A stretch of DNA of 64,000 bases from Sphingomonas sp. SCN 67-18 (GTDB taxonomy: Bacteria; Pseudomonadota; Alphaproteobacteria; Sphingomonadales; Sphingomonadaceae). Location: contig NZ_MEFG01000004.1 in NCBI RefSeq assembly GCF_001724715.1, forward strand, positions 1-64,000. The letters run 5' to 3'. A program made the position numbers and the translations under genes. Of the stretch, positions 35,694 to 46,225 are shown in pieces. Every line of letters starts with the position of its first letter. Position 1 is the first letter of the stretch. A model generated the notes under the pieces. The model did no database searches. It worked only from the letters and a program-made list of their open reading frames with translations, and was not told where the DNA came from.

Positions 35694-36065
35694 ATGGACC
35701 CCGCTCACCTGCCGCATCTCGACCCGGCGCTTCCTTTTTCGGCGGCGGTGACGGCGGGCGGATTGGTGCTGTTGTCCGGCGAGATCGGGGTCGACGCGCA
35801 GGGGCGTCTGCCCGATCTGCTGGAGGACCAGGCCGCATTGCTGTTCGCCAATATCGAGAGGACGCTCAGCCGCCTGGGTCTCGACCGCTCGGCCATCGTC
35901 AAATGCACCGTGATGCTTGCCGACATGGCGGACTGGGACCAGTTCAACCGCGTCTATAGCCGCTTCTTCGAAGGGTTGCCCGCCCCGGCCCGCAGCGCGT
36001 TCGGCTGCTCCGGGCTGGCGCTGGGCGCGAAGGTGGAGATGGAGTGCATTGCCGTCACGCGCTGA
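35694..36065 (+). CDS. RidA-family imine/enamine deaminase
   Basis: The 123-residue protein has the canonical Rid pattern: VTAGGLVLLSGEIGVDAQGRL, then KCTVMLADMADWDQFNRVY, and PARSAFGCSGLALGAKVEMECIA with the catalytic-type arginine. RidA proteins hydrolyse reactive imines released by amine oxidases or PLP enzymes. It is the last gene of the MFS/cyclodeaminase/FAD oxidase/RidA/RidA operon, 33 bases after the first RidA gene. Confidence 0.92.
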   Translation: MDPAHLPHLDPALPFSAAVTAGGLVLLSGEIGVDAQGRLPDLLEDQAALLFANIERTLSRLGLDRSAIVKCTVMLADMADWDQFNRVYSRFFEGLPAPARSAFGCSGLALGAKVEMECIAVTR

Positions 36066-36079
36066 TTCGCCCGGCATGG

Positions 36080-36108
36080 TTGCACAAGCGCATTATCGTT
36101 CCTATAAT
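36080..36108 (+). promoter_or_regulatory. Sigma-70 promoter of the toxin-antitoxin operon
   Basis: A near-consensus pair is present: TTGCAC at 36080-36085 and TATAAT at 36103-36108, separated by 17 bases. It is the clearest housekeeping promoter in the window and drives the Xre/RES pair starting at 36141. Confidence 0.85.
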
Positions 36109-36140
36109 CAAGATATGTCCAATTCATTCTGAGGAACGAT
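36095..36140. promoter_or_regulatory. Toxin-antitoxin operator (inverted repeat)
   Basis: A perfect 9-bp inverted repeat, ATCGTTCCT at 36095-36103 and AGGAACGAT at 36132-36140, brackets the transcription start region. The left arm touches the -10 element and the right arm covers the ribosome-binding site (GAGGAAC) of the antitoxin gene. This is well placed for autorepression by the Xre antitoxin. Confidence 0.7.
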
Positions 36141-36518
36141 ATGGCCACCCCCCGGCCGCTGGCCCAGAGCGACGAGAACCGCGTGTTGACGACCGCGGTG
36201 TCCCGCATCGCCTCATGCTGGAAGCTGACCAACGAGCAGCTTGGCGCGGTGCTCGGCCTGTCGCCGGCGACGGCGTCGCGCCTGCGCTCGGGCGGGTTCG
36301 CGCTGGACCGGTCAAGCAAGGCGTTTGAGCTGGGCCAATATCTGGTCCGCCTGTTCCGCAGCCTAGACGCGCTGATGGGCAGCGACGACGCGGCCTCGCT
36401 GTCATGGCTGCGCAACCCCAATCTCGATCTGGGAGGCCGGCCGATCGACCTGATCCGCTCGATCCGGGGGCTGGATGCGGTGACGAACTATGTCGACGAC
36501 TTCCGCGCGCAGGTCTGA
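36141..36518 (+). CDS. Xre/ParS-type antitoxin (DUF2384)
   Basis: The 125-residue antitoxin of the RES-Xre family has an N-terminal helix-turn-helix (WKLTNEQLGAVLGLSPATASRLRSG) and a C-terminal MbcA/ParS/Xre toxin-binding domain (FRSLDALMGSDDAASLSWLRNPNLDLGG). It should neutralise the downstream RES toxin by binding and repress its own promoter. The coding region overlaps the toxin gene by 29 bases, giving coupled translation. Confidence 0.9.
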   Translation: MATPRPLAQSDENRVLTTAVSRIASCWKLTNEQLGAVLGLSPATASRLRSGGFALDRSSKAFELGQYLVRLFRSLDALMGSDDAASLSWLRNPNLDLGGRPIDLIRSIRGLDAVTNYVDDFRAQV

Positions 36519-37260
36519 AATCCGCCCGACGCCGGCCGATTTCCGCGCCTATGCCGGGCGCATCTGGCGTCTGGTCGAGGCGCAGCACCGCATCTCCACC
36601 AACCGGCTGGCCGCCGATGGCGACGATCAAGCGCTGCTCGAACGGCTGGTGGAGGAAGTGAAGCCGGCGATGCCCGCATCCGCGCAGGGGCTGCACTATC
36701 TGCTCGCCACGCCGTTTCGCTATGGCTACGCCAAGCCCTCCCGCTTTCGCCGGGCAAGGGAGCGGCCGGGCATTTTCTACGCGTCCGAAAATGTCGCCAC
36801 CGCGGTTGCGGAGACCGTCTATTGGCGGCTGCGCTTCTTCTCGCGCTCCCCCGGATTCACGCCGCCCACGGCGGTGGTCGAGCATTCCGCCTTCACCGTG
36901 CCCGTCCGTGCCGAACGGGCGCTCGACCTTACCGCCGCGCCGCTCGATGCCGGCACGGCGCGGTGGACGGACCCGGACGATTATGACGCTTGCCAGACAT
37001 TTGCCGCGCAGGCCCGCGCCATCGACGCGCAGGCGATACGCTATGCCTCGGTGCGCGATCCGCTGCACCGCGCCAATATCGCGCTGATCGACCCCACCGC
37101 CTTCGCCTCCGCGACGCCAGTGATCGAGCAGACCTGGCATTTCCGCTACGAAGCGGGCCGGATCACCGCGTTCGCGGCCTTCCCGTCGAGCGAGCGGCAC
37201 AGCCTTTCATTCGCCATGTTCGCCCTCACCCCGCCGGAGTCCGCGCCGGGCTGGGGCTGA
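36490..37260 (+). CDS. RES-domain toxin
   Basis: The 256-residue RES-family toxin belongs to a group known to degrade NAD+. Conserved features include the early RIWRLVEAQHRIST arginine region, the GIFYASENVATAVAETVYWRLRF segment with Tyr and Glu, and a late SSERHSLSFAMF serine region. It overlaps the antitoxin gene. The pair is inserted between a catabolic operon and a methyltransferase gene without visible mobile-element ends. Confidence 0.88.
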   Translation: MSTTSARRSEIRPTPADFRAYAGRIWRLVEAQHRISTNRLAADGDDQALLERLVEEVKPAMPASAQGLHYLLATPFRYGYAKPSRFRRARERPGIFYASENVATAVAETVYWRLRFFSRSPGFTPPTAVVEHSAFTVPVRAERALDLTAAPLDAGTARWTDPDDYDACQTFAAQARAIDAQAIRYASVRDPLHRANIALIDPTAFASATPVIEQTWHFRYEAGRITAFAAFPSSERHSLSFAMFALTPPESAPGWG

Positions 37261-37286
37261 ACGGAATTGGCCCGCCCGGGCCGCGT

Positions 37287-38150
37287 TCAGCCCCCGGGGT
37301 TGCGTGCGGTGACGATCCACGCCGCGCCTTCGATCATCACCGATTCCACGCCGGGGCGCTCGGCAAAGGCCGCGCGTACCGCCGTCGCGGCCCGGGCGCG
37401 AATGGCGTCGGGCTGGTCGGCGAGCGCGCGCGACAGCGGGCCGACCTGGAACGCCATCTCCACCGCATCGTCCAGCGCCGCGTCCCGGTCGACGCCCCGG
37501 CCGAAGGGTATGGCGTGGTCGAACGGCGCCAGCGCGACCGCCTCGAAACCGGCCGCCGCGAGGATGCGCGACACCCGCGTCGCATCTCCGAAGGAAAAGG
37601 GGCCGGGCGCTTCCGGGTCGGGCGGCGCGGGCGGCGGCACGATGGCGCGGATCGCGCCCATGGGCAGCCGCACCCAATCATTCTCCGCCGCGCCGCGCCA
37701 GCAGACGAAGGCGATCCGTCCGCCCGGCCGGAGCGCGTGGCGCATATGCGCGAACGCCGCCGCCGGATCGTCGAAGAACATTACGCCGAAGCGCGAGAAA
37801 AGCAGGTCGAACGCGCCCTGCGGCAGCGCGGCGGTGCTCGCGTCCGCCAGTTCGAAAGCGACAGGCGCGTCCGGCGGTGCAAGCGCCTGCGCATGCGCGA
37901 CCAGCGCCGCGGAAATATCCACGCCCAGCACCCGCCCGCCTGGCCCGGCCTGACGCGCAAGGGTGAAGCTGGTCGTCCCCGCACCGCAGCCGATGTCCAG
38001 CACATGCTCGCCGGGCCGGACGGCGGCGACCTGCAGCGCGCGCTCCCCGAACAGCGCGAGCATATGGTCCAGCCGCGCCTGGTTGGTCACCCAGCGTTCG
38101 CCGCTCTGGCCGTTCCAGTCGCTGACCTGATAGGCGCTGCGCTCCGCCAT
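37287..38150 (-). CDS. Class I SAM-dependent methyltransferase
   Basis: The 287-residue methyltransferase has motif I HVLDIGCGAGTTSFTLA, a following acidic GRVLGVDIS, motif IV-like GAFDLLFSRFGVMFF and the post-motif ALRPGGRIAFVCW. The ATG at 38150 has GGAGG at an ideal distance. It resembles UbiE/COQ5-like small-molecule methyltransferases, but the substrate is unknown. It is divergent from the DUF2817 gene and shares that intergenic region. Confidence 0.88.
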   Translation of the reverse strand: MAERSAYQVSDWNGQSGERWVTNQARLDHMLALFGERALQVAAVRPGEHVLDIGCGAGTTSFTLARQAGPGGRVLGVDISAALVAHAQALAPPDAPVAFELADASTAALPQGAFDLLFSRFGVMFFDDPAAAFAHMRHALRPGGRIAFVCWRGAAENDWVRLPMGAIRAIVPPPAPPDPEAPGPFSFGDATRVSRILAAAGFEAVALAPFDHAIPFGRGVDRDAALDDAVEMAFQVGPLSRALADQPDAIRARAATAVRAAFAERPGVESVMIEGAAWIVTARNPGG

Positions 38151-38253
38151 ACCGCCTCCAATTGAGAATGATTCGCGAATAATCGGCCACGCCCACCGCC
38201 GCAAGCGATAGACGCGGCGCGGTCTGAAATGTCCAGCGCCGGGCCACCATCGC

Positions 38254-38294
38254 TTGACAGATATTACGATACGAGTATGTTTCGTATTTAAATA
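38254..38294 (+). promoter_or_regulatory. TetR-type promoter/operator element, copy 1
   Basis: The element reads TTGACA, 7 bases, CGATAC, 13 bases, ATTTAAATA. It includes the inverted repeat ATACGA (38269-38274) / TCGTAT (38282-38287). A copy with identical spacing occurs at 40069-40109 before the receptor gene. The repeat lies where a repressor would block the promoter of the DUF2817-tetR unit. Confidence 0.65.
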
Positions 38295-38315
38295 TAGTGT
38301 CGGCGTGCGGGTCCA

Positions 38316-39389
38316 TTGGTCTATCCAGCAAATTACAGCGAAGCGACCCGCCTGTTCACAGAGGCGGCGGACGCAGCGGGCGCCACGGTGGCGCGCCACG
38401 CCCACCCGCATCGGCGCGCGCCGGACGGCGGGCCGCTGGAAATCGTCGCCGCGCAGCTCGGCCCGCCCGGGGCGTCGCGCGCGTTGCTGTCGATCAGCGG
38501 TACGCACGGGCTGGAAGCCTGCTCCGGCTCGGCGGCGCAAAGCCTGTTCCTTGGCGACCGGCCTGCCCTGCCCGCCGACACCGCCATCGTGCTGGTCCAC
38601 TGCCTCAACCCCTTCGGCTTCGCCTGGCATTCGCGCTGCAACGAGGATTTCGTGGACCTGTCGCGAAACTTCATCGCGGATTGGGGGCAACCGCCGGACA
38701 ACCCCTATTATGCGGAAATCCACGCGCTGCTGACGCCGTCGTCCTGGCCCGACGACACCGACGACCGGCTGAACATGGCGATCGCCCGGCTGACCGCCGC
38801 CCATGGCGTGGAGCAGGCGCTGACCGGGCTGACCGGCGGGCAATATGGGATCAGCGACGGGCTGGGCTTCGGCGGGTGTGGCTCCAGCTGGTCGCGCCGC
38901 ACCTTCGAAGCCATCTGCCGGGACTGGCTGGGGCAGGTGGCGCGGCTCGGCTATATCGATTTCCACACCGGCTTCGGCGCCTTCGCCGAGCCCTTTTTCG
39001 TCTGCCTGCACCCCCCGGACTCCCCCGCCCGCGCGCGCGCCGAACGGTGGTGGGGGCCGATAAACGACAGTCAGGACGCCTTTGGCATCGGCGCGGTGCC
39101 GCAATGGCAGGGGCTGCTGTGGGACGGGCTGAGGCGGTGGATACTGCCGGATGCCGAGATTTGCGGATCGGTGATCGAATTCGGCACCTATGCGCTGCCG
39201 CGCGTGGCCCGCGCGCTGATGGCCGACCGCTGGCTGCGCTTCGAGCAGGATGACGCCGCGCTGCGGGCGCGCGTCCGCGCCGAGATGATCGAGGCGTTCG
39301 CCCCGGCCGCGCCGGAATGGCGCGCGCGGGTGGCGGATCGCGGCCGCGCGCTCCAGCACGCCGCGCTGGCGGGGCTTGCCGACTGGTAG
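38316..39389 (+). CDS. DUF2817 (M14-like) putative carboxypeptidase/deacylase
   Basis: The 357-residue DUF2817 protein resembles the zinc carboxypeptidase M14/aspartoacylase fold. Candidate metal and catalytic residues are in SGTHGLEACSGS (H, E), the DLSRNF pair, LGYIDFHTGFG (H) and SVIEFGTYA (E). No signal peptide is visible. The best start is TTG 38316; a ribosome site is weak. It stands 68 bases before a TetR gene and behind a promoter/operator element shared with the TonB-dependent receptor, so it may process a peptide or acyl compound imported by that receptor. Confidence 0.82.
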   Translation: MVYPANYSEATRLFTEAADAAGATVARHAHPHRRAPDGGPLEIVAAQLGPPGASRALLSISGTHGLEACSGSAAQSLFLGDRPALPADTAIVLVHCLNPFGFAWHSRCNEDFVDLSRNFIADWGQPPDNPYYAEIHALLTPSSWPDDTDDRLNMAIARLTAAHGVEQALTGLTGGQYGISDGLGFGGCGSSWSRRTFEAICRDWLGQVARLGYIDFHTGFGAFAEPFFVCLHPPDSPARARAERWWGPINDSQDAFGIGAVPQWQGLLWDGLRRWILPDAEICGSVIEFGTYALPRVARALMADRWLRFEQDDAALRARVRAEMIEAFAPAAPEWRARVADRGRALQHAALAGLADW

Positions 39390-39457
39390 CGGGCAATGCA
39401 TCGGCGGGAAAAACAGGATAAGGCGTCGACCATGATCAGTTCACCGGAAAGGTCCGC

Positions 39458-40042
39458 ATGAAGCAGGAGAAGAAGGCCGGTCGCCCGCGGGATGCCGGCA
39501 AGGATGCGTTGATTGCCGACGCTATGCTGCAGATGCTGGCCGAGCACGGCTATGAAGGCGCGTCGTTCGAAAAGGTCGCCGCCAGGGCGCAGGTCTCCCG
39601 CGCATCCATCTACCGGCGCTGGGCGGCGAAGGAAGATCTCGTCATCTACGCCATCGGCGAGATGTTGCACGCCGAAGCGCAGAACGGCCCGCCCGTCGAC
39701 GGCACCGGCATCACCGCCATCCGCCAGATGCTGGCGCGCACCGCGACGCGGCTCAGCGATCCGTTCAAGCGCCGGGTGATCGCCTCCGTCCTGTCGGAAG
39801 CCACCGGCCGTCCCGCGCTGGCCAGCATGATCTCCAAGCTGGAGCAGGAACGCCGTGCGCCGCTGCTGGTGGCGCTGGAGCAGGCCCGCGCCGACGGCGA
39901 TCTGGAGCGGGACCATGAGGATGAATATCTGGGCGATGCGTTGGTCGGCGCGCTCTATTTCCGGGCCTTGCTGTCCCAGATGCCGCTCAACGACGCGGTC
40001 ATCACCGGCCTGATCGACTCCGTTCTCCGCCCCCGGCGATAA
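39458..40042 (+). CDS. TetR-family transcriptional regulator
   Basis: The 194-residue repressor has an N-terminal DNA-binding domain (ALIADAMLQMLAEHGYEGASFEKVAARAQVSRASIYRRWAAKEDLV, in pieces) and a C-terminal ligand domain. GGAAAGG precedes the ATG. It probably binds the two matching elements at 38254-38294 and 40069-40109, controlling its own upstream DUF2817 gene and the downstream receptor. The inducer is unknown. Confidence 0.9.
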   Translation: MKQEKKAGRPRDAGKDALIADAMLQMLAEHGYEGASFEKVAARAQVSRASIYRRWAAKEDLVIYAIGEMLHAEAQNGPPVDGTGITAIRQMLARTATRLSDPFKRRVIASVLSEATGRPALASMISKLEQERRAPLLVALEQARADGDLERDHEDEYLGDALVGALYFRALLSQMPLNDAVITGLIDSVLRPRR

Positions 40043-40068
40043 GAATCCTCCACCCCTTTCGTGCCATG

Positions 40069-40109
40069 TTGACATTAAATTCGATACAGGTCAGTATCGG
40101 ATTTAAATA
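40069..40109 (+). promoter_or_regulatory. TetR-type promoter/operator element, copy 2
   Basis: The same layout as the copy at 38254: TTGACA, 7 bases, CGATAC, 13 bases, ATTTAAATA, with 30 of 41 positions identical by hand alignment. The inverted repeat here is CGATAC (40082-40087) / GTATCG (40094-40099). It ends 23 bases before the receptor start codon. Confidence 0.65.
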
Positions 40110-40131
40110 ATGAGCATGGCTTAGGGGAGCA

Positions 40132-42324
<2,193 letters not shown>

Positions 42325-42339
42325 CCGCGGCGGCGGCGC

Positions 42340-42801
42340 TCAATGCGCCTGCTGCCGGGCAACCGGCCGCAGGATGCTGCGCATCGCGATGCTGGAATGG
42401 ATGCGGACCACCCCGGGCAGGCGGGACAGGATTTCCTTGTGAATCGTCTCATAGGCGGCGGCGTTGGGCGCGACGGCGCGCAGGATATAGTCGGCATCGC
42501 CGGTCATCAGATAGCATTCCTGGATTTCCGGGTGCCGCCGCACCGCGGCCTCGAAACGGTTGAGATATTCCTCCGTCTGCCGTTCCAGCGTGATCCGCAC
42601 GATCGCGATCACCCCCTCATGCTCCGGCCCGGCCAATATGGCGGTATAGCCCCGGATGACGCCGCTGCGCTCCAATATCCCCACCCGCCGCAGGCAGGCT
42701 GAGGGGGACAGGCCCACCTCCGCTGCCAGCACGCTGTTCGGCGTGCGAGCGTTCAACCGCAGCAGCCGGATGATATTGCGATCGATGGCGTCGATGGACA
42801 C
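42340..42801 (-). CDS. Lrp/AsnC-family regulator of the alanine genes
   Basis: The 153-residue regulator has a helix-turn-helix (IDAIDRNIIRLLRLNARTPNSVLAAEVGLSPSACLRRV, in pieces) and a C-terminal RAM domain (ECYLMTGDADYILRAVA). The start is GTG 42801 with AGAGGAA 5 bases upstream. It is divergent from the alanine racemase/D-amino-acid dehydrogenase genes, the usual place for the Lrp-type activator of alanine catabolism. A long inverted repeat overlaps its own start. Confidence 0.92.
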   Translation of the reverse strand: MSIDAIDRNIIRLLRLNARTPNSVLAAEVGLSPSACLRRVGILERSGVIRGYTAILAGPEHEGVIAIVRITLERQTEEYLNRFEAAVRRHPEIQECYLMTGDADYILRAVAPNAAAYETIHKEILSRLPGVVRIHSSIAMRSILRPVARQQAH

Positions 42802-42835
42802 AATATTCCTCTAAATTCTTCGCATAATATTGTGT
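42798..42835. promoter_or_regulatory. Lrp operator (inverted repeat)
   Basis: Perfect 10-bp arms ACACAATATT (42798-42807) and AATATTGTGT (42826-42835) are separated by 18 bases. The left arm includes the GTG start of the Lrp gene, so binding would repress its own expression and could influence the divergent alr-dadA-rid operon. Confidence 0.6.
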
Positions 42836-42934
42836 TTGATCGTCATATATCACCCATAATGTCAACCATTCGACGATAATTCGAATGCGCCGCCCATATA
42901 GTCACCGCAGCGCCAGAATCGGGATTTCGCCAGC

Positions 42935-44077
42935 TTGGATGACATCGATACGCCCTTGTTGATGGCCGGCGGCCGGCTTGAGATCGACCTCGGCGCACTG
43001 GCCGACAATTTCCGCAGCATCGCGGCCCGTGTCGCCCCGGCCCGCGCCGCCGCCGTCGTCAAGGCGAATGGCTATGGGCTGGGCGCAACCCGCGCCGCCG
43101 CCGCGCTGGCCGAGGCAGGCTGTCGGGATTTCTTCGTCGCCCATCTGGCGGAAGCGCTCGCCGTCCGCGCCGCCCTGCCCGGCGACGCCACGCTGGCGGT
43201 GCTGAACGGACTGCCGTCGGGCGCGGAGCGTCCCTGCGCCGATGCCGGCATCGTCCCGGTGCTCAATTCGGTGGAGCAGGCGATGCGCTGGCGCGACACG
43301 GCCGCCGCCCTTGGACACGCCCTCCCCGCCATCGTGCAGGTCGACAGCGGCATGTCGCGGCTGGGCATGACGGTGGAGGAAGCGGCGATGCTTGCCGCCG
43401 ATGCCAGCTTCACCGCCCGGGTGCCTGTCACGCTGGTGATGAGCCACCTCGCCTGCGCCGACACGCCGGACCACCCCGCCAATGCCGCCCAGCGGGACCG
43501 CTTTATCGCCGCGGCGGCGCTGTTCCCGCAGGCCCGCCGGTCGCTCGCCAATTCGGGCGGCGTCTTCCTGCCGGCCGCCTATCATTTCGATCTGGTCCGC
43601 CCCGGCGTCGCCCTTTACGGCGGCGCGCCCAATGATCGCGGCGCCAACCCGATGCGGCCGGTGATCCGGCTCGACGCGCGGGTGATCCAGTGCCGCAGCA
43701 TCGGCGCGGGCGACGGCGTCGGCTATGGCCTCAGCTTCGCCGCGACCGGGGAGACGCGCATCGCGACGATCGGCGTCGGCTATGCGGACGGCCTGCCCCG
43801 CACCCTCGGCAATCGCGGCGCGGCCTGGTTCAACGGCGTGCGCCTGCCCATTGCCGGGCGGGTTTCGATGGACAGCATCACGCTGGATATCTCCGCCCTG
43901 CCGGACGGCGCGCTGGCGGCGGGCGACTGGGTGGAGCTGATCGGCCCGCATCAGGCGCTGGACGATCTGGCCCGCGACGCGGGCACCATTTCCTATGAAA
44001 TTCTCACCAGCCTGGGCCACCGCTACCACCGGACATACCGGAACGGAGACCTGAAAGGTCAAGCGGAGGGCGCATGA
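42935..44077 (+). CDS. alr: Alanine racemase (catabolic)
   Basis: The 380-residue PLP enzyme interconverts L- and D-alanine. The cofactor lysine is K43 in [11 protein letters not shown], and the opposite catalytic Tyr lies in GVGYGLSFA. The family C-terminus [13 protein letters not shown] and WVELIGP are present. The TTG at 42935 was taken as start; ATG 42962 is an alternative with less N-terminal sequence. It overlaps dadA by 4 bases. With DadA downstream it serves catabolism of L-alanine rather than wall synthesis. Confidence 0.9.
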   Translation: MDDIDTPLLMAGGRLEIDLGALADNFRSIAARVAPARAAAVVKANGYGLGATRAAAALAEAGCRDFFVAHLAEALAVRAALPGDATLAVLNGLPSGAERPCADAGIVPVLNSVEQAMRWRDTAAALGHALPAIVQVDSGMSRLGMTVEEAAMLAADASFTARVPVTLVMSHLACADTPDHPANAAQRDRFIAAAALFPQARRSLANSGGVFLPAAYHFDLVRPGVALYGGAPNDRGANPMRPVIRLDARVIQCRSIGAGDGVGYGLSFAATGETRIATIGVGYADGLPRTLGNRGAAWFNGVRLPIAGRVSMDSITLDISALPDGALAAGDWVELIGPHQALDDLARDAGTISYEILTSLGHRYHRTYRNGDLKGQAEGA

Positions 44078-45333
44078 AGGTCGCGGTTCTGGGCAGTGGC
44101 GTCATCGGCGTCACATCGGCCTATTATCTGATGAAGGCGGGGCATGAGGTGACGGTGATAGACCGTCAGCCCGGCCCGGCGCTGGAAACCAGCTTTGCCA
44201 ATGCGGGCGAGGTATCACCGGGCTACTCATCGCCCTGGGCCGCCCCCGGCATTCCGCAAAAGGCGATCAAATGGCTGATGATGCGTCATCCGCCGCTGAT
44301 CCTGAAACCGCGGATCGACCGCGAGATGCTGGCCTGGCTGTTCGCCATGCTGCGCAACTGCACCGGCGCGCGCTACGCGCTGAACAAGGGGCGGATGGTG
44401 CGGCTGGCCGAATATAGCCGCGACGTGCTGGACGCGCTGCGCACCGATACCGGCATCACCTATGACGAGCGCATGCAGGGCACGCTGCAGCTGTTCCGCA
44501 CCCAGAAGCAGCTCGACGACATCGCCAAGGATGTCGCGGTGCTGCGCCAGGGCGGCGTGCCGTTCGAGGTACTGGACGTTGCCGGCTGCGTCGCGGCGGA
44601 ACCGGGGTTGGCGGCGACGCGGCACAAGATCGTCGGCGGCCTGCGCCTGCCCCATGACGAAACCGGCGATTGCTTCAAGTTCACCAATGCGCTGGCGGAT
44701 CTGGCGGCGGCGGGCGGCGTCGCCTTCCGGCACAACAGGTCGATCGAGGGGCTGGACGTGGCGGACGGGCGCATCGCCGGCGTCCGCACGGACCAGGGGC
44801 GCATCACCGCCGACCGCTATGTGCTGGCGCTCGGCAGCCATTCGGCGCGCATGGTGCGGCCGATCGGCATCCGCCTACCGGTCTATCCGATCAAGGGCTA
44901 TTCCATCACCGTGCCCATCGTCGATCCCGCCATCGCCCCGGTTTCGACGCTGATGGACGAAAGCTACAAGATCGCCATCACCCGGCTGGGCGACCGGATC
45001 CGCGTCGGCGGCATGGCGGAAATATCGGGCTACAACGCCAGCCTGCCGGAACGGCGGCGCGAGACGCTGGCCTTTTCGGTGGGCGATCTGTTTCCGGGCG
45101 CGGGCGACATCCCGGCCGCCAGCTTCTGGTCCGGCCTGCGGCCGATGACCCCGGACGGCACGCCGGTGATCGGCCCGACCGGTTATGACAATCTCTTCCT
45201 CAACACCGGGCACGGCACGCTGGGCTGGACCATGGCCTGCGGCTCCGGCCGCGTCATCGCGGACATCGTCAGCGGCCGCGCGCCCGATATAGACGCTTCC
45301 GATCTGTCGATCGCACGCTATGGGAAGCGTTGA
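44074..45333 (+). CDS. dadA: D-amino-acid dehydrogenase DadA
   Basis: The 419-residue FAD enzyme oxidises D-alanine and other D-amino acids to 2-oxo acids, passing electrons to the respiratory chain. The FAD motif [22 protein letters not shown], the [22 protein letters not shown] signature and the C-terminal [16 protein letters not shown] are characteristic. The start overlaps the racemase stop. A RidA gene follows, which would hydrolyse the imine product. Confidence 0.95.
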   Translation: MKVAVLGSGVIGVTSAYYLMKAGHEVTVIDRQPGPALETSFANAGEVSPGYSSPWAAPGIPQKAIKWLMMRHPPLILKPRIDREMLAWLFAMLRNCTGARYALNKGRMVRLAEYSRDVLDALRTDTGITYDERMQGTLQLFRTQKQLDDIAKDVAVLRQGGVPFEVLDVAGCVAAEPGLAATRHKIVGGLRLPHDETGDCFKFTNALADLAAAGGVAFRHNRSIEGLDVADGRIAGVRTDQGRITADRYVLALGSHSARMVRPIGIRLPVYPIKGYSITVPIVDPAIAPVSTLMDESYKIAITRLGDRIRVGGMAEISGYNASLPERRRETLAFSVGDLFPGAGDIPAASFWSGLRPMTPDGTPVIGPTGYDNLFLNTGHGTLGWTMACGSGRVIADIVSGRAPDIDASDLSIARYGKR

Positions 45334-45369
45334 CCGATCTTCTCTCCGTTTCTGCCGAAAGGACTGTTC

Positions 45370-45717
45370 ATGACCCTCCGTCGCATCGAATCCGGCCCCC
45401 GCATGAGCCAGGCCGTGGTCCACAACAACACCGTCTATCTGGCCGGCCAGGTCGGCGCGCCCGGCGCCAGCGTGACGGACCAGACCAGGGCGGTGCTGGC
45501 GAGCATCGAGAAGCTGCTGGCCGAAACCGGCAGCGACAAATCGCGCATCATCAGCGCCACAATCTGGCTGGCCGACATGGCCGATTTCGCGGAAATGAAC
45601 GCGGTGTGGGACGCATGGGTGGGCGGCAAGGACGCCCCGGCCCGCGCCACCGGCGAGGCGAGGCTGGCGACGCCGGCCTATAAGGTGGAAATCATCGTCG
45701 TCGCCGCCTGCGACTGA
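45370..45717 (+). CDS. RidA-family imine deaminase
   Basis: The 115-residue Rid protein shows AVVHNNTVYLAGQVGAPGASVTDQTRAVL, ATIWLADMADFAEMNAVWDAWV, and ARATGEARLATPAYKVEIIVVAA with the conserved Arg region. It lies 36 bases after dadA and should hydrolyse 2-iminopropionate or related imines from DadA, protecting PLP enzymes. It resembles the group that is commonly adjacent to dadA. Confidence 0.92.
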   Translation: MTLRRIESGPRMSQAVVHNNTVYLAGQVGAPGASVTDQTRAVLASIEKLLAETGSDKSRIISATIWLADMADFAEMNAVWDAWVGGKDAPARATGEARLATPAYKVEIIVVAACD

Positions 45718-45729
45718 CGCCCGTGATGC

Positions 45730-45765
45730 CCCGCGCGATCCGGCCACGCCGCCGGGCCGCGCGGG
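45730..45765. terminator. Hairpin between convergent genes
   Basis: An 8-bp GC-only stem (CCCGCGCG at 45730-45737, CGCGCGGG at 45758-45765) lies 13 bases after the rid gene and 15 bases before the end of the convergent small gene. There is no T-run; it may still terminate both transcripts. Confidence 0.45.
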
Positions 45766-45780
45766 CGCAGTCCGTGCCGG

Positions 45781-46083
45781 TCAGCCCTCCACGGCGAACA
45801 GCGTCACGCCCGCATATTTCTGGTCGGCGGGGTCGAACACCGGCTGCGGCTCGAACGCATGGCCGGAAACCCGCGCGCCCTTCAGCCCGGCAAGCTTGAA
45901 CGTGCCCAGCTTGCTCTCGCGCGGCGGCTGCCCGTCGCGCTCGATGGTCACCGCATCGACATAAAGCTCGTCATGGCGCGTGTAGAGGATATGCGGCGCC
46001 AGCTTTACCGACATCCGGTTATAGGTCGCCTGGATGCACTTGCGCATCGCGATCGCCTCGAAGAAGATCCGGTTGCTATCCAT
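45781..46083 (-). CDS. Small uncharacterised protein (sphingomonad family)
   Basis: A roughly 100-residue protein starting at MDSNRIFFEAIAMRKC. It is soluble with no signal peptide or membrane segment, and shows a repeated-strand pattern (ATYNRMSVKLAPHILYTRHDELYVDAVTIERD) that recalls a WYL-like sensory fold. I do not recognise a function. The ATG at 46083 was preferred over a longer frame whose extra N-terminus is low in coherent sequence. It sits between the convergent rid gene and the STN-containing receptor. Confidence 0.6.
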   Translation of the reverse strand: MDSNRIFFEAIAMRKCIQATYNRMSVKLAPHILYTRHDELYVDAVTIERDGQPPRESKLGTFKLAGLKGARVSGHAFEPQPVFDPADQKYAGVTLFAVEG

Positions 46084-46225
46084 GCGGTCCTGATTGCTAT
46101 GCCCGCTGCGGCTTTTCAACTGCTTTTTGTGCAACGCAGCATGAATTATCGCCAATGGCGCTATTCCGTCCCCTGCAACCCGATCCGTCACATCTGCAGG
46201 CGCCTTGAACATCGGAAATCACCGG

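Noticed and set aside
38160-38190. Fur-like sequence upstream of the methyltransferase
   Set aside because: GAGAATGATT with a following GAATAAT is only a partial match, and no iron genes are adjacent.
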